NCBI GenBank assembly: GCA_963677655.1
Contig: OY782088.1
Length of the DNA stretch: 64,000 nt
Reading direction: 5' to 3' (one strand)
Source: Saccharicrinis sp963677655
GTDB taxonomy: Bacteria > Bacteroidota > Bacteroidia > Bacteroidales > Marinilabiliaceae
Every line of letters starts with the position of its first letter. The stretch's first letter is position 1. The position numbers and the translations under genes are program-made. Shown here piece after piece: positions 60,667 through 64,000 of this stretch. The notes under the pieces were generated by a model that saw only the letters and a program-made list of their open reading frames with translations, was not told the origin of the DNA and did no database searches.

Positions 60667-60696
60667 AAAAGTCGTAATGTATTCATTACGACTTTT
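60667..60696. terminator. Bidirectional terminator between the sulfur operon and pxpC
   Basis: AAAAGTCGTAATG (60667-60679) and CATTACGACTTTT (60684-60696) form a perfect 13-bp stem with a 4-base loop. The right arm overlaps the pxpC stop codon. Confidence 0.92.
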
Positions 60697-61633
60697 ACTT
60701 TATCTTCTTTAGTAACTTTTCTTGGTCCTTCAAAATTTTATGAGCTTCTTCAAGGCTTACCTGGATAAAACTGACTTTGTCATTTGGTCTGAGTTGTCCC
60801 AATATCGGTAAATCAGAACTAATTACATTTGCAATTTTAGTATATCCACCTACTGTTTGGTGATCGGCAAGCATAATAATGGGATGGCCTTCACCTGGAA
60901 CCTGAATTGCTCCATTACTTATTCCAGAGGAAATGATATCTGCACTTTGATTGTGTTCAATAGTAGGTCCTTCCAGTCTATATCCCATTCTGTCACTTTG
61001 GTTTGAAATAGTATAAGTAGAAGTGATAAAAGTTTTAACTCCTTCAAAACTAAAACTGTATATGTCAGATCCTCTAATGATTCGGATACTTTGTTCTGTA
61101 GAATAATTAAGCAACTGTTTAGACTGTGCTTTTTTAGGTTTATATTTTATTTTTTTGGGAACTGTATAGATCTCATCTTTGGCTTTAAGTGCACGGCCAT
61201 TAAATCCACCAACTTTTGCTCTTATATAAGTAGAGCGACTATTCATTAGAATAGGTACATCAATGCCACCCGAAAAGGCTATGTATGTTCTACATCCTTT
61301 TGTAATAGGACTCATTTGTATAACATCACCAGGTTTTAGTAGATGGTTACAATTGATATCCGCAATACTGTCGTTAATACGTAATTCTGTTACGCCCCCA
61401 GTTACTGCCATTATGGTCTCGGATAAGATTTCAAAATGGGGTGGTATGAATGTTGTTTCTAGGCAAGCATCATTGTATTCGTTACCAACTAATAGATTCG
61501 CTAACCTATGTGAGTAGGTATCCATTGCTCCGGAAACAGGCATGCCATATTGTTGATATCCCCATCGTCCCAAGTCTTGGACTGTAGTGAATAGTCCTGG
61601 ATTTATTATTTTAATGGTAGCTTTTGTATTCAT
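60695..61633 (-). CDS. pxpC: 5-oxoprolinase subunit C (KipA/biotin-dependent carboxyltransferase-like)
   Basis: PxpC works with PxpA and PxpB in ATP-dependent hydrolysis of 5-oxoproline (pyroglutamate) to glutamate. The 312-residue protein opens NPGLFTTVQDLGRWGYQQYG and shows VSGAMDTYSHRLANLLVGN, YIAFSGGIDVP and GIQVPG-like GAIQVPGEGHPIIMLADHQTVGG. These are typical of the allophanate-hydrolase-subunit-2 fold. Its start lies 23 bases inside pxpB, so translation is coupled. The transcript ends in a terminator shared with the convergent sulfur operon. Confidence 0.93.
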   Translation of the reverse strand: MNTKATIKIINPGLFTTVQDLGRWGYQQYGMPVSGAMDTYSHRLANLLVGNEYNDACLETTFIPPHFEILSETIMAVTGGVTELRINDSIADINCNHLLKPGDVIQMSPITKGCRTYIAFSGGIDVPILMNSRSTYIRAKVGGFNGRALKAKDEIYTVPKKIKYKPKKAQSKQLLNYSTEQSIRIIRGSDIYSFSFEGVKTFITSTYTISNQSDRMGYRLEGPTIEHNQSADIISSGISNGAIQVPGEGHPIIMLADHQTVGGYTKIANVISSDLPILGQLRPNDKVSFIQVSLEEAHKILKDQEKLLKKIK

Positions 61634-62282
61634 CTTCTGAGATTGGATAAAATTTTAAATAATCTCCGGCTTGAACTAAAAAAGGATGTTCAGAATCTGG
61701 GGAAAAAAGTTTAAGAGGTGTTCTTCCTATAATTTGCCATCCTCCCGGACTTTCAATAGGATATATTCCTGTTTGTGATGCAGCAATGCCAACAGAACCC
61801 GCTACAATCTTTTGTGAAGGAATCTTTTTTCTTGGAGTTGCTAATTTAGGATTCATTCCGCCTAAATAACAAAAACCAGGAGTAAAGCCTAACATATATA
61901 CCAGGTATTTTTCAGATGAATGCAATTCAATAATTTCATTAAAGCTAAGTCCTGTATGCTTTGAAACTTCATTTATGTCCAGCCCATATTCTCCTCCGTA
62001 TATAACAGGTATTTTTACAGTTCGAGGTTTAGGTAGTTCAAAATTACCTATTTGAGAATAGAGTTTCCCCAATTTAGAAATTAATTTGTTATGTTTTATA
62101 ATAAGTGGGTTGTAATGAAGTAGTATGTCTGTATAAGTTGGTGTGGCTTCAATTATTCCCTTTATTTTGTTCTTGGTAAGAAGATACATAAATGATCGAA
62201 TTTGGTAGTGAATATCCTCAGATATTTCATTACCAAACTTTATTATTAATGCCGAATCGCCAGATGGGTTTATATTAATCAT
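61611..62282 (-). CDS. pxpB: 5-oxoprolinase subunit B (KipI-like)
   Basis: The 223-residue protein is of the allophanate-hydrolase-subunit-1/KipI type. It has PSGDSALIIKFG at the N-terminus, IIEATPTYTDILLHYNP, the conserved VYMLGFTPGFCYLGGMNP, and GSVGIAASQTGIYPIESPGGW. It forms the PxpB-PxpC pair that supports ATP-dependent ring opening. KipI in Bacillus inhibits a sporulation kinase, but the A-B-C gene set points to pyroglutamate breakdown. It overlaps pxpA by eight bases. Confidence 0.94.
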   Translation of the reverse strand: MININPSGDSALIIKFGNEISEDIHYQIRSFMYLLTKNKIKGIIEATPTYTDILLHYNPLIIKHNKLISKLGKLYSQIGNFELPKPRTVKIPVIYGGEYGLDINEVSKHTGLSFNEIIELHSSEKYLVYMLGFTPGFCYLGGMNPKLATPRKKIPSQKIVAGSVGIAASQTGIYPIESPGGWQIIGRTPLKLFSPDSEHPFLVQAGDYLKFYPISEDEYKSYH

Positions 62283-63018
62283 TTGCTGTAATCTTAATGT
62301 TGTTTTGAACTAGATGTTGGTATATAATTCTGGATACTTCAACTGCCTTAGGGTTGTCTCCATGAATGCAAATAGTTTGAGCATTGATAATGATCTCTTG
62401 CTGTTCAATAGTTTGGATTGTTTTATGTTGTGCTATTCTAAGAGCTCTTTCTTTGCAAATATTACCATCATGAATTACTGCTCCGTATTCTTTTCTGGGA
62501 ACAAGAAAGCCAGCATTGTTGTAAGCTCTGTCTGCAAAAGCCTCAGCTTTGAATTTTAAATTAAAACACTTAGCTGCTGCATGCATAACTGAGTTTGCTA
62601 ATCCTACATAGATTAAATTTTTATCGATAGATGAAATTGCTTCAGCAATAGCTTTTGCAATGTTAATATCCTTTGAGGCTTGATTGTATAATGCTCCATG
62701 AGGTTTTACGTGGAATAACTTTGTATCTACCTTTTGGACTTTGTGATGTAAAATATTTATTTGATCCGTTACTAGTTTTACTACTTCTGAATATGTTGAA
62801 TTTAAATCTGTTCTGCCAAAATTTTCTTTATCGTCATAACCGGGGTGTGCACCAATAGCCACGTTATGTTTTATTGCCAATTGAATGGTTTTATCCATTA
62901 TGGTGTCATTGCCGGCATGGTATCCACAGGCAATATTGGCTGAACTGATATATGGCATTATGGCTTCGTCATTACCAATACCTTCTCCTAAATCACAATT
63001 GATATCAATTTTTTTCAT
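62275..63018 (-). CDS. pxpA: 5-oxoprolinase subunit A (LamB/YcsF family)
   Basis: The 247-residue protein begins at the ATG at 63018 (MKKIDINCDLGEGIGNDEAI). A longer in-frame extension to 63072 is rejected because a promoter -7 element lies inside it. Family motifs are NIACGYHAGNDTIM, VAIGAHPGYDDKENFGR, VKPHGALYNQ, AEAFADRAYNNAGFLVPRKE and ICIHGDNPKAVE. Together the three subunits recycle 5-oxoproline, a spontaneous product of glutamine and glutamyl peptides. That fits the glutamate-centred metabolism in this window, although the link is only thematic. Confidence 0.95.
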   Translation of the reverse strand: MKKIDINCDLGEGIGNDEAIMPYISSANIACGYHAGNDTIMDKTIQLAIKHNVAIGAHPGYDDKENFGRTDLNSTYSEVVKLVTDQINILHHKVQKVDTKLFHVKPHGALYNQASKDINIAKAIAEAISSIDKNLIYVGLANSVMHAAAKCFNLKFKAEAFADRAYNNAGFLVPRKEYGAVIHDGNICKERALRIAQHKTIQTIEQQEIIINAQTICIHGDNPKAVEVSRIIYQHLVQNNIKITAND

Positions 63019-63061
63019 TACCGAATAAGAATGTTTACTTGAGTTTAAGCTTTGGCAAAAG

Positions 63062-63069
63062 CAAAAATA
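63062..63069 (-). promoter_or_regulatory. Candidate -7 element of the pxpABC promoter
   Basis: On the minus strand this is TATTTTTG, a perfect TAnnTTTG box, 43 bases before the pxpA start. The -33 region 19 bases upstream reads TTAA, so the call rests on the -7 box. Confidence 0.5.
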
Positions 63070-63088
63070 CAAATAAACAGCCTAAGAA

Positions 63089-63835
63089 TTAACTTTCTTT
63101 ATATTGGTATGAAAACTTGTCTAATAATTTAGGTCTTAAATTTTTGCTAACATGAATATTCCATTGTCCGACTTTGACCTGGTTTCCATCAATTTCAGAA
63201 ATTTTGTCAATGGAAACAATATAAGATTTATGTATGCGAATGAATTGGTTTTGAGGTAGTTCTTCTTCTAATTTTTTTAACGAGTACAGGGTGGTTACTT
63301 TTTCATCTTTCTTTTGAAATGTTACATATTCTAATGCCCCTTCAATAAAATAGATGTCTTTATAATATAGTTTAATAAGTTTACGATCAGACTTTACAAT
63401 TATGTAATCTTTTGTGTTTTGGGTTTTGTTGTTTTCCCAAAGTAACGCTTTTCTCTTTGTGTTAATTATATCAATTGCTTTATGTGTTGCTTTAAAAAAC
63501 CTTAAGAAACTAGTTGGTTTTACAAGGTATTCAATAGCATCAATTTCAAAACAATCAACTGCATATTGAGGATAAGCTGTAACGAAAATAGTAAGTGGTC
63601 GTGAAGCAATAGGTAGTCTTTTAATAAAATCAATTCCTGAAATCTCAGTCATTTGAATATCAATATACATTATATCAATTTGTCCCGCAGAAAGAAGTTC
63701 AATAGCATCTATTGGATCAGAGTAAGATTTTATAAGGTTTAATTGAGGGATTTTGGATATATATTCTTCTAATAATTTTCGGGCAAGAAATTCATCATCA
63801 ATTACAATGCAATTATAAACCTCTTTATGACTCAT
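63089..63835 (-). CDS. LytTR-family response regulator
   Basis: The 248-residue regulator has a receiver domain (about 8-125) with acidic residues in CIVIDDEFLARKLLEEY, the phospho-acceptor Asp in IMYIDIQMTEISG, and the Lys in YLVKPTSFLRF. A C-terminal LytTR DNA-binding domain (about 145-245) follows, with YIVKSDRKLIKLYYKDIYFI and FIRIHKSYIVSIDKI. It is cotranscribed with its kinase, whose stop overlaps this start by 11 bases. Targets are unknown; pxpABC lies immediately downstream but has its own promoter. Confidence 0.93.
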   Translation of the reverse strand: MSHKEVYNCIVIDDEFLARKLLEEYISKIPQLNLIKSYSDPIDAIELLSAGQIDIMYIDIQMTEISGIDFIKRLPIASRPLTIFVTAYPQYAVDCFEIDAIEYLVKPTSFLRFFKATHKAIDIINTKRKALLWENNKTQNTKDYIIVKSDRKLIKLYYKDIYFIEGALEYVTFQKKDEKVTTLYSLKKLEEELPQNQFIRIHKSYIVSIDKISEIDGNQVKVGQWNIHVSKNLRPKLLDKFSYQYKES

Positions 63836-64000
63836 GTGTTTTTATATTTAGTTTCACGATAAATTGATTATCGGTTCTGCTAATATCAAGATTATAAGAA
63901 TTTGTATATATAATTTTTAGACGGTTGATAACATTTTCTAGACCAATCCCTTTTTGATCTTTATTTTCTTCAAACATATTATTGTTTAATATGCTATTGG
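63825..64000 (-). CDS. Sensor histidine kinase of the LytS/YehU type, 5' partial
   Basis: Only the last ~58 residues are inside the window. They include the GHKL ATPase end motif GIGLENVINRLKIIY and finish with a beta-strand-rich tail (QFIVKLNIKTHES). This is the normal C-terminus of the cytoplasmic kinases paired with LytTR regulators. The N-terminal sensor lies beyond base 64000. The stop overlaps the regulator start, so the two are translationally coupled. Confidence 0.85.
   Translation of the reverse strand, partial: NSILNNNMFEENKDQKGIGLENVINRLKIIYTNSYNLDISRTDNQFIVKLNIKTHES

Noticed and set aside
63019..63072. Longer pxpA frame starting at 63072
   Set aside because: A perfect -7 promoter element lies inside it, and the family begins at MKKIDINCDLGEG.
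1..64000. CRISPR array, tRNA/rRNA genes, prophage or complete insertion sequence
   Set aside because: I saw no regularly spaced direct repeats, no cloverleaf or rRNA sequence, and no transposase, integrase or phage structural gene; the HNH gene is the only mobile-type coding sequence.

Overview
The window is AT-rich chromosomal DNA from a member of the Bacteroidota, most likely a marine or sediment anaerobe or facultative anaerobe related to the Marinilabiliales/Marinifilaceae. That placement is inference. It rests on a type IX secretion sorting domain on an adhesin, promoters of the Bacteroidota form TTTG-N19-TAnnTTTG (clear before hisIE and argR), a predicted succinyl-ornithine carbamoyltransferase, an [FeFe]-hydrogenase maturase and an FNR-like regulator. 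I saw no tRNA, rRNA, CRISPR array, prophage or intact insertion sequence.

Layout. 1-3883: a large surface adhesin (5' end outside the window) and an outer-membrane barrel. 4032-6223: an aldo/keto reductase and a convergent PhzF-like gene with palindromic repeats between them. 6803-13770: a tryptophan operon, trpL-trpE-G-D-C-F-B-A, controlled by a textbook attenuator. 13847-18213: purU, a TlpA-like lipoprotein and the second half of histidine biosynthesis (hisH-A-F-IE). 18252-28303: a multi-PAS histidine kinase, hydF, and a leftward run of ABC ATPase, permease, ppx, a sigma-54 type response regulator without a DNA-binding domain, aspA and an unknown gene. 29016-30119: carA. 30487-31557: a PagL-like barrel.

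31628-46297 is one long leftward arginine/proline/TCA supercluster: argR, an acyltransferase, argG, argC, argD, an HNH endonuclease, proC, proB, proA, argF', argB, argE, argH and citrate synthase. argF' carries Pro90, the residue that selects succinyl- over acetyl-ornithine in the family. The route is therefore predicted to run on succinylated intermediates, and the acyltransferase beside argR is the natural candidate for the first step. carB is divergent from argR. Two ARG-box-like palindromes overlap the argR promoter.

49925-56637 holds a C1 peptidase, an HD hydrolase, a class A penicillin-binding protein, a DinB-fold protein, a small membrane protein and an aminopeptidase P. 56743-60559 is the most intriguing functional module: an FNR-like regulator, a near-perfect FNR box, then a rightward operon of a three-cysteine SQR-like flavoprotein, a DUF1641 protein, a single-cysteine DsrC/TusE protein and a DsrE2-like protein. 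This looks like a compact, oxygen-responsive sulfide-oxidation/sulfur-relay system. 60695-64000 holds 5-oxoprolinase pxpABC and a LytTR two-component system cut by the window end.

A second theme is non-coding. Gaps inside the trp, his and arg/pro clusters contain foldback elements and word-like pyrimidine-rich repeats directly upstream of internal genes, some of which share sequence between distant loci.
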